A stretch of DNA of 64,000 nt, from contig NZ_BAABHW010000002.1 in assembly GCF_039542305.1 (NCBI RefSeq), positions 124,001-188,000 on the forward strand. The letters run 5' to 3'. Position 1 is the first letter of the stretch. Every line of letters starts with the position of its first letter. Shown piece by piece: positions 7,262-15,195 of the stretch. The stretch comes from Roseibacterium beibuensis. GTDB taxonomy: Bacteria; Pseudomonadota; Alphaproteobacteria; Rhodobacterales; Rhodobacteraceae. The position numbers were made by a program, and so were the translations under genes. Below the pieces are notes generated by a model. It did no database searches, was not told where the DNA came from, and was given only the letters and a program-made list of their open reading frames with translations.

Positions 7262-8173
7262 TCAGACGCTCCTCCAGAAGATGAGACCGATGGACGCGAG
7301 GATCAGGACGACGCCGCCGATTTCCTTGGCCGACGAACGTTCCTTGAGCCAGAAGACCGAGACGAGAAAGGTGAAGACCAGTTCCACCTGCCCCAGCGCC
7401 TTGACCACGGCGGCGGTCTGGAGCGTGAAGGCGGTGAACCAGCCCAGGCTGCCGAGCATCGAGGTCAGGCCCATCGGGGCCGAGACCCGCCAACTGGCGG
7501 CAACGCGGGCGATCTCGCCGCGCTCGCGGAACGCCAGCCAAAGGCCCAGCGTCAGGGTCTGCACCGCCGTTGCCGCCGCGAGCGTCAGGCTGGCCCGCAG
7601 AAACACATCGCCGCTGTCCAGCGCGAGCGAGGCGCCGCGATAGCCCACGGCGGACACTCCGAACAGCAGGCCAGAGGCAAGGCCATAGCCCGAGGCCCGG
7701 TTGAACAGCCTCTGGCGCAGGGGCAGTGACGTGTCCCCCTTCGGCGGGTCGGACAAGAGCACTACGCCGACAAAGCCGATGGCGATGGCCGCCACCAGCC
7801 CGGGCGAGACGGTATCACCCAAGAGGATCAGGCCGATGATCGCCGAGAGGATCACCTCGGTCTTGGCCAGCGTCACGCCCACGGGGAAATTGCGGAAGGC
7901 AAACAGCGCGACCACGCACATGGTGGCGAGGATCTGGCCGATGGCGCCGGGGACCAGAAAGGCCCAGAAGCGCAGGTCGGCGGCGGGCGTCGCCTGACCG
8001 CTGAGCCAGAGATACCCAAAGGCCAGCGCCGCCACGAGCGGGGCGGAATAGGCAAACCGCGCCCATGTGGCGCCGGCGGTGGACAGGCCCGTGACCTTCA
8101 GGTGCCGTTGCAGCAGGAACCGCAGGTTCTGCATGAAAGCGGCGAAGATGGTGACCGGAATCCAGAGGGGCAT
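7262..8173 (-). CDS. DMT-superfamily (EamA) transporter
   Basis: A 303-residue protein with ten predicted membrane helices in two EamA repeats. The end of the first repeat is seen in TLAKTEVILSAIIGLILLGD, the end of the second in ALGQVELVFTFLVSVFWLKE. Such proteins export metabolites or amino acids. It is the first gene of a two-transporter unit with the AEC permease directly downstream; a shared physiological role is possible but unproven. Confidence 0.88.
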   Translation of the reverse strand: MPLWIPVTIFAAFMQNLRFLLQRHLKVTGLSTAGATWARFAYSAPLVAALAFGYLWLSGQATPAADLRFWAFLVPGAIGQILATMCVVALFAFRNFPVGVTLAKTEVILSAIIGLILLGDTVSPGLVAAIAIGFVGVVLLSDPPKGDTSLPLRQRLFNRASGYGLASGLLFGVSAVGYRGASLALDSGDVFLRASLTLAAATAVQTLTLGLWLAFRERGEIARVAASWRVSAPMGLTSMLGSLGWFTAFTLQTAAVVKALGQVELVFTFLVSVFWLKERSSAKEIGGVVLILASIGLIFWRSV

Positions 8174-8223
8174 GGCGCTGTGTCGCCCCGATCCTTGCGC
8201 GCCTCAAGCGAAATCAGTGCGGA

Positions 8224-9129
8224 TCAATCGCTTGCGGGCGGATAGAGCGGATGCGGCACCGGGTCCTTGGCGTGGAACAGGTGGCGGCGAAAGATCTGGG
8301 CGTAGCTGTCGTAGCGATACCCGTCATTACGGGCCAAGTACTTGGCACGATTGTTGAAATAGATCTTCGGCAGGCGGTACCAGGGCAGCTTGGGGTGCAT
8401 GTGATGGACCACGTGCAGGTTGTTGTTGAGGAAGAGGAAGGCCAGCGGCCCGCGATCCTCGATAATGACGGTGCGGCCGCGCGCGCGGTCATGCGCCTGG
8501 TGTTCGAGGAAGGTCCGGATCTTGAGCAGTCCGAGGCCGGCATAACAGGCAAGGAGATACGCCCAGACCGGCATGGGCGAGGCCGCGACGAGGGCCAGAA
8601 CCGCCGCTGCGGCGGGCAGATGCACCAGCCATGCGATCAGGACGCCACGATCCCCGCCACGGATCAGCCGCCAATCCTCGGCCATGAAGGCGATCTGCCC
8701 GATCAGCGGACCCAGAACCATGCGGCCCAGCAGGGTATTGTTGAGGTCAAGCACGCGCTGCAACCAAGGCGCCAATACCGCCCAGACAGCCGGGTCGAGA
8801 TAATTCGACTCCGGGTCTTCGTAGGGATCGGTCAGGCGCGCATCCATGTGATGCGCCAGATGCGTGTCACGAAACCGGATGTAGGGAATGGCGAGGTTGA
8901 GCGAGGCGAACACCAGCGGCTCGCCCAGGCGGCGCTCGGCGAAGGGGTGGCCATGCAGGACCTCGTGCTGAAGAGAGCTTTGCATCGCGATGGCGACCGC
9001 CGCCACGGCCAGCGCGAGAACCAGGGCAAACGGGGCGATCCAGAACAGGGCCGCCGCCCAAACCCCGTAAGTTGCCACGATCAGCAAGAGCGTCGGCCAT
9101 TCGATCCGCATATATCCCCCTGTTTTCAT
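8224..9129 (-). CDS. Membrane fatty acid desaturase family protein
   Basis: A 301-residue integral membrane protein with the three His clusters of the diiron desaturase superfamily: HEVLHGHP (about residue 54), HLAHH (about 90) and HVVHHMHP (about 240). Four hydrophobic spans surround them. It would introduce a double bond (or hydroxylate) in acyl chains at the inner membrane; regiochemistry cannot be read. It is divergent from an XRE regulator across a 105-bp region with direct repeats, suggesting control by that regulator. Confidence 0.85.
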   Translation of the reverse strand: MKTGGYMRIEWPTLLLIVATYGVWAAALFWIAPFALVLALAVAAVAIAMQSSLQHEVLHGHPFAERRLGEPLVFASLNLAIPYIRFRDTHLAHHMDARLTDPYEDPESNYLDPAVWAVLAPWLQRVLDLNNTLLGRMVLGPLIGQIAFMAEDWRLIRGGDRGVLIAWLVHLPAAAAVLALVAASPMPVWAYLLACYAGLGLLKIRTFLEHQAHDRARGRTVIIEDRGPLAFLFLNNNLHVVHHMHPKLPWYRLPKIYFNNRAKYLARNDGYRYDSYAQIFRRHLFHAKDPVPHPLYPPASD

Positions 9130-9190
9130 TGAACGGCGCAGCGTTGCGCCAGCCGAGAGCCTAAGGCCGCTTGCGCCCGGGCGGGAGACC

Positions 9191-9232
9191 GGGTTTTCTC
9201 AATTCAAATTCAACACTGATGGTTTTTCTCAA
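9191..9232. promoter_or_regulatory. Direct-repeat candidate operator between desaturase and XRE regulator
   Basis: GGTTTTCTCAA (9192-9202) recurs as GGTTTTTCTCAA (9221-9232), 29-30 bp apart, about three helical turns. An AT-rich ATTCAAATTCAA lies between them. The site immediately precedes the XRE start at 9235 and sits in the shared intergenic region, as expected for an autoregulatory operator. Confidence 0.45.
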
Positions 9233-9234
9233 CG

Positions 9235-10098
9235 ATGATGATAGAACTCTCCAAGCGTGATCGCGCGGCGCTGTTTCGCGACCGCCTGACCGCCGCCTTG
9301 ATGTCGACCGGAAAAAGCCGGGCGGCCCTAGCCCGAGCGATCGGAGTGGATCGCTCCACGGTGACGCAAATCCTCGCGTCGGGCGAGACGCGTATGCCGG
9401 GCGGGCATGTGGTGGCGGCGGCGGCGCAGGCGCTCGATGTTTCGGCCGACTGGCTGCTCGGCCTGACGGATCGGCCGGAACAGGCGGGCGCGCTGCTCGA
9501 GTCCTCGCTGTCGATCTCGGAAACCGGCCGGGCCACCGGCCTCGACGACCAGATCTTCGCGTGGCACCGCGAGGCCGAGGGCTACAAGATCCGCCATGTC
9601 CCCGCGACCCTGCCCGACATGCTCAAGACCGACGCGATGCTGCAATGGGAATACGCCCCCCTGACCCATCGCCGCCCGACCGAGGCCATCGATGCCGCCG
9701 CCGCGCGGCTGGATTGGATGAGCCTGAGCGAAAGCGACTACGAAATGGCGCTCGCCCTGCACGAATTGGAAAGCTTCGCGCGGGGCGAGGCCTACTACGC
9801 GGGCCTCGATGCCGATATCCGGATGGCGCAACTGGATTGGCTGCTGGAGGTGTATGAGCGTTTCTACCCCAGCCTGCGGATGTTCCTGTTCGACGCGCGG
9901 CGCGTCTACTCCTCGCCGGTCACGGTGTTCGGCCCCAAAATGGCGGTGATCTACATGGGGCGGCACTACATCGCCTTTCGCGACCGGGATCGCGTGCGCA
10001 CCATCACGCGGCATTTCGATTGGCTGGTGCGCGAGGCCAGCATTTCGGCGCGTGACATCCCCGGCCATTTGCGCAGCTTGCGCGACGCGGTGCGCTAG
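9235..10098 (+). CDS. XRE-family helix-turn-helix regulator with C-terminal sensor-like domain
   Basis: A 287-residue protein. The N-terminal HTH (about 20-80) reads SRAALARAIGVDRSTVTQIL, followed by AQALDVSADWLLGLTDRP, typical of XRE repressors. Residues 100-287 form an uncharacterised alpha/beta domain rich in aromatic and charged residues, with no catalytic motif I recognise. ATGs occur at 9235 and 9238. It is divergent from the desaturase and next to the carnitine operon, which is on the other strand and convergent; the desaturase is the likelier target (inference). Confidence 0.85.
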   Translation: MMIELSKRDRAALFRDRLTAALMSTGKSRAALARAIGVDRSTVTQILASGETRMPGGHVVAAAAQALDVSADWLLGLTDRPEQAGALLESSLSISETGRATGLDDQIFAWHREAEGYKIRHVPATLPDMLKTDAMLQWEYAPLTHRRPTEAIDAAAARLDWMSLSESDYEMALALHELESFARGEAYYAGLDADIRMAQLDWLLEVYERFYPSLRMFLFDARRVYSSPVTVFGPKMAVIYMGRHYIAFRDRDRVRTITRHFDWLVREASISARDIPGHLRSLRDAVR

Positions 10099-11549
10099 GC
10101 GCGTTGCCCCACCGCGCGGCCCACGCCCTCGGGCCATGGCAGATCGGCATGGGCCGCCTTGGCCCGTGCCAGCCAATTGGCGATCCGGTCCGGCGGCACG
10201 GCGGAGCGGCGCGTCGCCAGATCGACATGCAACAGCATCTGTTCGCCGGTCGCGCAAAGCCGGTCGCCAACCCACAACTCCTGCCAGATGTGGAATTTCT
10301 TACCGCCCCCCTCGATCACGCGGGCCTTGACCCGGATGCGATCGCCGATCTGCACCTCGTCCAGATGCCGGATATGGGTTTCGACGGTAAAGACGCTGTG
10401 GCCCGCTGCGATCGCCTCGGGCGTCATGCCGGCCCAATGCAGAAGCTGGTCGCAGGCATTTGAAAAGGCTTGCAGAAATCGCGCCTCATTCATGTGCCCG
10501 TTATAGTCGACCCAGGTGACGGGCACCTGCCGGTCCAAGGTCACGGGCATCGCGGGCGTGTCCGGGTCCGGCGCGGGCAAGGCAAGCCCCGCTTCGTGGC
10601 CGCGCAAGACCGCGCCAGCGCCTGCATTGCGATCCTTCAGGACGCGCAGGATCGAGACGAGGTTGTCGTCGCGCATGGCCTCAAGCTCGGCGATGGAATG
10701 CGCGCCGGACTGCGTATCAGATTGCGCGGCAATCTTTTGAACAAGCGCCTCGTCCAGTTCCGGCACGTCCATCAGCCTGGTCCAGGGCCATTTCAGGGCG
10801 GGTCCGAACTGCCGCAGGAAATGCGCCATGCCGCCGTCCCCACCGGCGATGCGATAGGTCTCGAAGAGGCCCATCTGCGCCCAGCGCAGACCGAACCCGA
10901 GGCGGATCGCATCGTCGATCTGGCCCGTGGTCGCCACCCCGTCCTTCACGAGCCACAGCGCCTCGCGCCAGACGGCCTCCAGAAGCCGATCCGCGATATG
11001 GGCGGGCACCTCGGCCTCGATGGTCAGCGGCGCCATGCCGAGACTGTCCAGAACCTGTTCGGCCTTGGCCAGCAGGTCCCTCGGCGTCTCACCCGACCCC
11101 ACCAGTTCGACCAGAGGCAACAGGTAGACCGGGTTGAAGGGATGGGCGACGATGATCTGTCCGGGCCGCTGTGCCCCTGCCTGCAATTCGGTCGGCGTGA
11201 AGCCCGAGGTCGAGGAGGCGAGGATCGCGCCAGGTGAACAATGCGCCTGAACCTCTTGAAATAACGTGTGTTTCAGGTCGAGGCGTTCCGGCACACTCTC
11301 CTGTATCCACGCGGCATCCCGCACCGCGCCTGCAAGATCGGCGGCATGGGTCACCCGCCCCTCGGGCGGCAGCGGCGAGTCGTAGAGGGCCGGAAGGCTG
11401 GCGCGGGCGCGGTCCAACGCGGCCTCGACCGTCGCCTTGGCCGTCGGGGACGGATCGAACACCGCGACGTCCCATCCCATGAGCGCAAAGCGCGCGGCCC
11501 AACCCGCGCCGATGACGCCCGCGCCAAGGATCGCCGCTTTTCGGGTCAT
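10095..11549 (-). CDS. lcdH: Carnitine 3-dehydrogenase fused to betainyl-CoA thioesterase
   Basis: A 484-residue two-domain protein. Residues 1-315 are a 3-hydroxyacyl-CoA dehydrogenase-type NAD enzyme: GAGVIGAGWAARFALMGWDV is the nucleotide fold, followed by SSTSGF and AHPFNPVYLLPLVE. Residues about 335-475 are a hotdog thioesterase with DYNGHMNEARFLQAF. This fusion is known in carnitine-degrading rhizobia: the first domain oxidises L-carnitine to 3-dehydrocarnitine, the second hydrolyses betainyl-CoA to glycine betaine. The ATG at 11549 overlaps the upstream SGNH stop (ATGA). The last four bases overlap the convergent XRE gene. Confidence 0.9.
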   Translation of the reverse strand: MTRKAAILGAGVIGAGWAARFALMGWDVAVFDPSPTAKATVEAALDRARASLPALYDSPLPPEGRVTHAADLAGAVRDAAWIQESVPERLDLKHTLFQEVQAHCSPGAILASSTSGFTPTELQAGAQRPGQIIVAHPFNPVYLLPLVELVGSGETPRDLLAKAEQVLDSLGMAPLTIEAEVPAHIADRLLEAVWREALWLVKDGVATTGQIDDAIRLGFGLRWAQMGLFETYRIAGGDGGMAHFLRQFGPALKWPWTRLMDVPELDEALVQKIAAQSDTQSGAHSIAELEAMRDDNLVSILRVLKDRNAGAGAVLRGHEAGLALPAPDPDTPAMPVTLDRQVPVTWVDYNGHMNEARFLQAFSNACDQLLHWAGMTPEAIAAGHSVFTVETHIRHLDEVQIGDRIRVKARVIEGGGKKFHIWQELWVGDRLCATGEQMLLHVDLATRRSAVPPDRIANWLARAKAAHADLPWPEGVGRAVGQRA

Positions 11550-12181
11550 TCGCCCCCCTCCATCTGCGCCCGCACGGCATCCGCGGCAACCGCGCCGAAG
11601 GTGCGGTGCAGCTCCCCCTCCCAGTGCACGCCGTCGACGGGCGAGACATCGACATGCAAACCGACATCGAGGAACCCGCAACCTTGCCGATCCGCCACGT
11701 CCCGCAGATGGCCGGGCAACCCGATCTGGCGCGTCTCGGCCCCTGCGAAGACCTCGGCCAGGGTTCCGACCTCGCGCACCGGCGCGGGCGAGAACAGCAG
11801 GATCGGCAGGGACGGCAGAAGCTGGCGCGACAGGATCACCAGCCGTTCGACCGAGCGCGCAATCTCGAAAGCCGTCACCGAAAAGCGCGGTTTCAGGTCG
11901 TTCGTGCCAAGCATCAGGATCAGCAGGTCGATCGGTTCGTGGCTGTGCAGGATCGCCGGCAGAACGTCGAGGCCCGAGCGTTTGCCGCCCTCCACAAGGT
12001 CCTCATGCACCGTGGTGCGCCCCGGCAACCCTTCGGCGATCACCTGGTAGCGGGGGCCGAGCGCGGCGGCCATGGCATCGGGCCAGCGGCTGCCCTGCAG
12101 ATGCCGCCGCCGCACGCCGAACTCCTCGAACGGCATGGTGCCGTGGGTGTTGCTGTCGCCGTAACACAGGATCGTGGTCAT
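11546..12181 (-). CDS. SGNH/GDSL hydrolase in the carnitine operon
   Basis: A 211-residue SGNH hydrolase. Block I is ILCYGDSNTHG (catalytic Ser; Asn in place of the usual Leu), block III is LGTNDLK, and block V is DGVHW with the catalytic Asp and His. It resembles the arylesterase/acyltransferase branch typified by a Mycobacterium smegmatis enzyme. No signal peptide is seen, so it is cytosolic. It overlaps both neighbours by ATGA, so it is translated with the carnitine genes. Releasing carnitine from O-acylcarnitine esters would fit this position but is inference. Confidence 0.85.
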   Translation of the reverse strand: MTTILCYGDSNTHGTMPFEEFGVRRRHLQGSRWPDAMAAALGPRYQVIAEGLPGRTTVHEDLVEGGKRSGLDVLPAILHSHEPIDLLILMLGTNDLKPRFSVTAFEIARSVERLVILSRQLLPSLPILLFSPAPVREVGTLAEVFAGAETRQIGLPGHLRDVADRQGCGFLDVGLHVDVSPVDGVHWEGELHRTFGAVAADAVRAQMEGGE

Positions 12182-13095
12182 TGGGCCGCCTCCGGATGAT
12201 ACGCCTTGAGCCCGAGCTTTTCGCGCACTTCGGCGGGCGAGAGGATGCGCGCGCCCATGGCTTCGGCAATGCCGCGCGCCCGCTCGACAAGTTGAGCATT
12301 GGTCGCCAAGACGCCCTTTTCCAAGAACAAATTGTCTTCCAGCCCGACGCGGATATGCCCCCCGGCCAGGATGGCCGCGGCAGCATAGGCCATCTGATCG
12401 CGCCCCAACGAGAAGGCGGAAAAGGTCCAATGCTCGGGGATGGCGGCGACCATCGCGTTGAACGTGGCCAGGTCGTTCGGCGCGCCCCAGGGCACCCCCA
12501 TGCAAAGCTGCACCAACGCCGGGTCGGACAGCACGCCTTCGGCCACAAGCTGTTTCGCGAACCATAGATGGCCGGTGTCGAAACACTCGACCTCCGGCTT
12601 GACGCCCAACGCCTCCATGCGGCGCCCCATCGCGCGCAGCATGCCGGGCGTGTTGGTCATCACGTAATCGGCCTCGGCGAAATTCATCGTCCCGCAATCG
12701 AGCGTGCAGATCTCGGGCCGGCACTCGGCGATATGGGTCAAACGGTCGTCGGCCGAGATGAAGTCGGTGCCGTCGGCCAGTGGCAGGGGCCGGTCCGGGG
12801 GGCCGAACACCAGATCGCCCCCCATCCCCGCCGTCAGGTTCAGGATGACATCGGTGTCGCTGGCGCGGATCAGGTCGACGGCGCGCCGATAGAGCGCCGG
12901 GTCGCGAGACGGCTGGCCCGTCTCGGGGTCGCGGACATGGAGATGCGCGATGGCCGCCCCGGCCTTGGCCGCGTCGATGGCGGCTTCGGCGATGTCTTCG
13001 GGGCTGCGGGGCACATGCGGGCTTCGGTCCTGCGTCTGGCCCGACCCCGTCACCGCGCAGGTGATGAACACCTCGCGCGTCATGGTCAGTGGCAT
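12178..13095 (-). CDS. BKACE-family beta-keto acid cleavage enzyme (probable dehydrocarnitine cleavage enzyme)
   Basis: A 305-residue DUF849/BKACE protein. Metal-ligand signature AHLHVRD lies near residue 48, with GHLWFA and VGLEDNLFL later in the barrel. The family condenses a beta-keto acid with acetyl-CoA, giving acetoacetate and a new CoA ester; with 3-dehydrocarnitine the products are betainyl-CoA and acetoacetate. The next genes encode carnitine dehydrogenase and betainyl-CoA thioesterase, so this substrate is strongly suggested. The ATG at 13095 has AGGAGGG 7 nt upstream; one at 13083 is too far. First gene of the operon. Confidence 0.9.
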   Translation of the reverse strand: MPLTMTREVFITCAVTGSGQTQDRSPHVPRSPEDIAEAAIDAAKAGAAIAHLHVRDPETGQPSRDPALYRRAVDLIRASDTDVILNLTAGMGGDLVFGPPDRPLPLADGTDFISADDRLTHIAECRPEICTLDCGTMNFAEADYVMTNTPGMLRAMGRRMEALGVKPEVECFDTGHLWFAKQLVAEGVLSDPALVQLCMGVPWGAPNDLATFNAMVAAIPEHWTFSAFSLGRDQMAYAAAAILAGGHIRVGLEDNLFLEKGVLATNAQLVERARGIAEAMGARILSPAEVREKLGLKAYHPEAAQ

Positions 13096-13323
13096 CCCTT
13101 TGCCCTCCTGCTGTGCCGTTTCGGGCATGACACAATGGGGCGTCTGGCGGTGCAAGGGCTGATCGGGCCAGGAACGTTCCGAAAAGCGGGCGGCCGGATC
13201 GTTTCGGCGCAATGCCCGCTTTTCATTTCTCGACATTATTCCTGGGAGGATGCGAGTATTTCACCCCAATGATTCAGGATTACGCATTTATCCACAGTCC
13301 ACCCACAGGTTCATCCCACGCCA

Positions 13324-14370
13324 TCAATACGGCATCGGATGCGCCTTGTGGACCGCAGCCAGCTCTTCCAGAACCTCGTCGGACAGGTGCACGTCCACCC
13401 CATCGAGGATGCGCCGAAGCTGGTCGGACGTGGTCGCGCCAAAGATCGTCGAGACCGGGAAGGGTCGCTGCACGGTGAAGGCAAGCGCCATGTGAACCAC
13501 GTCGACCCCGTGCTTCTCGGCGACCGCCATGTAGGCCGCCACGGCCTCGAAAGCGCGGTCGGTTGCGCGCCCGCCGAGATCGCCATTGCCTTCCATCCGG
13601 CTGCCCGCCGGGACCGCCCCGTTCTGGTACTTCCCGGTCAACAGCCCCGCCGCGAGGGGCGAGTAGGCCATAAGCGTCACCTGCTCGTTCACCGCCAGTT
13701 CGGCAAGGTCGGTGTCATAAAGGCGGCAGAGGAGCGAGTATTCGTTCTGGATCGTCTGCACGCGCGGCAGGTCGTGCTGCTCGGACAGGCGCAGCCATTG
13801 CGCCGTGCCCCAGGCGCTTTCGTTCGACAGGGCGAAATGTCCGATCTTGCCCGCCTTCTGGGCGGCTTTCGCGGCCTCCAGCACCTCGAGCATGTTGGCC
13901 AGCGTCGCGGCCTTGTCCTGGTGCGAGGGGTCGTAGGTCCAGCTTTGGCGGAAATGGTAGCTGCCACGGTTGGGCCAGTGCAGCTGGTAAATGTCGATAT
14001 GATCGGTCCGCAAACGGGTCAGCGAGGCATCCAGCGCCTCGGTGAAGGTTTCCGCGGTGATGTCCTGCTCGGGCCGGACGAAGGCCTTGTTCTTGCCCGT
14101 GATCTTGGTGGCCAGCACGTAATCGTCGCGACGCCCCGGATTGGCCGCGTTCCAGTTGCCGAGAACCGTTTCGGTCAGGCCGACGGTTTCGGCGGTGACG
14201 GGGTTCACCGGGTACATCTCGGCCGTGTCGACGATGTCGATCCCGGCCTCCAGCGCCATGTCCATCTGGCGGTGGGCGTCGCCCTCGGGGGTCTGGTTGC
14301 CCCAGGTCATCGTGCCGAGGCAGTAATCGGTGATGGTCTGATCGGTGCTGCCCAGTTGAATGCGGCGCAT
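13324..14370 (-). CDS. Aldo/keto reductase (Tas-like)
   Basis: A 348-residue TIM-barrel oxidoreductase. It has the AKR catalytic set: Asp and Tyr in DIVDTAEMYP, Lys in LATKITG and His in YQLHWPNRG. The NADPH-binding end shows STIFGATTSDQLRR. It is most like the E. coli Tas protein branch; the natural carbonyl substrate is unknown. The ATG at 14370 is supported by AAGGGAC upstream. It is divergent from the ImuA-like gene, whose LexA box lies in the shared region. Confidence 0.88.
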   Translation of the reverse strand: MRRIQLGSTDQTITDYCLGTMTWGNQTPEGDAHRQMDMALEAGIDIVDTAEMYPVNPVTAETVGLTETVLGNWNAANPGRRDDYVLATKITGKNKAFVRPEQDITAETFTEALDASLTRLRTDHIDIYQLHWPNRGSYHFRQSWTYDPSHQDKAATLANMLEVLEAAKAAQKAGKIGHFALSNESAWGTAQWLRLSEQHDLPRVQTIQNEYSLLCRLYDTDLAELAVNEQVTLMAYSPLAAGLLTGKYQNGAVPAGSRMEGNGDLGGRATDRAFEAVAAYMAVAEKHGVDVVHMALAFTVQRPFPVSTIFGATTSDQLRRILDGVDVHLSDEVLEELAAVHKAHPMPY

Positions 14371-14447
14371 GGCTGTCCCTTGTCCTGTTCTTTTCGCGAT
14401 TGCCGCGCACCCTAAGCCGCCCATCCCCGAGGGCAAGCAGGCCTTGA

Positions 14448-14462
14448 GAACATTTCAGGAAC
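14448..14462. promoter_or_regulatory. LexA (SOS) box upstream of ImuA-like gene
   Basis: GAAC-N7-GAAC (GAACATTTCAGGAAC), the reverse complement of the alphaproteobacterial LexA consensus GTTC-N7-GTTC, ends 16 bp before the ATG at 14479. Chance occurrence in the whole window is about one by base composition, but the position before an SOS-type gene makes this one credible. Confidence 0.75.
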
Positions 14463-14478
14463 ATATATCATTTACCAT

Positions 14479-15105
14479 ATGGACCCCACCCGCATCACCC
14501 GTCACAGCCACCGACAGCCGCGCCCGATGGTGCCGTTTTGCGCCCCCTTCGCGCTGGCCACCGGACGCGCGCACGAGTTTTGCGGCGCGGCGCGGCGGCG
14601 CCTGGCGCTGTGGCTGGCGCGCGGCACGACCGGCCCGGTGCTCTGGATTCGCCCCGCCTGGCACCCGGACCGCCCCCATATGGCCGGCATGGTCGAGGAG
14701 ATCGCGCCGGGCCGCCTGGTTTTCGTGGAGCCGACCCGCGCCAGCGACCTGCTCTGGTCGATGGAAGAGGCCCTGCGCAGCGGCGCGGTTCCGCTGGTGG
14801 TGGGCGACCTGCCGGAGCCGCCCGCGCTGACACCCGTGCGCCGCCTGCATCTCGCCGCCGAGGCCGGGGCCGAGGCCACCGGCCGCGCGCCGCTGGCGCT
14901 CTTGCTGACGCCGGGGGACGGCGGCGCACCGGGGATCGAGACGCGCTGGCGGCTGGACCCGGCCCACAAAAGCCCCGCGCCGGGGGCGTGGCACCTGCAC
15001 CGCATCCGCGCGCGCGAGGCGCCACCGGGCGATTGGCCGATCCGGCGCGGACCGCGCGGCGCGCCCGAGATCGCCGCCACCCCGGCCGCGCGCGAACCCG
15101 CCTGA
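14479..15105 (+). CDS. ImuA-like SOS protein
   Basis: A 208-residue protein resembling the ImuA/SulA-related RecA-fold proteins of alphaproteobacterial SOS mutagenesis cassettes: GRAHEFCGAARRRLALWLA, GPVLWIRPAW, LLWSMEEALRSGAVPLVVGD and LTPVRRLHLAAE. ImuA works with ImuB and DnaE2 in error-prone repair. Here no imuB or full dnaE2 follows; an MFS transporter does. A LexA box lies directly upstream. The C-terminus is Pro/Arg-rich and probably disordered. Confidence 0.7.
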   Translation: MDPTRITRHSHRQPRPMVPFCAPFALATGRAHEFCGAARRRLALWLARGTTGPVLWIRPAWHPDRPHMAGMVEEIAPGRLVFVEPTRASDLLWSMEEALRSGAVPLVVGDLPEPPALTPVRRLHLAAEAGAEATGRAPLALLLTPGDGGAPGIETRWRLDPAHKSPAPGAWHLHRIRAREAPPGDWPIRRGPRGAPEIAATPAAREPA

Positions 15106-15195
15106 CCCGAAATCGACGCCCCCTGACGCAAACAGGCCAGCGGCGCGCGGATCGACGCGATAGGTCAGGCATATTGCCCGAATGACCTCGATCCC

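Noticed and set aside
13288..13300. DnaA-box-like TTATCCACA in the gap upstream of the BKACE gene
   Set aside because: A single box with no cluster, AT-rich unwinding region or replication genes nearby; no origin is supported.
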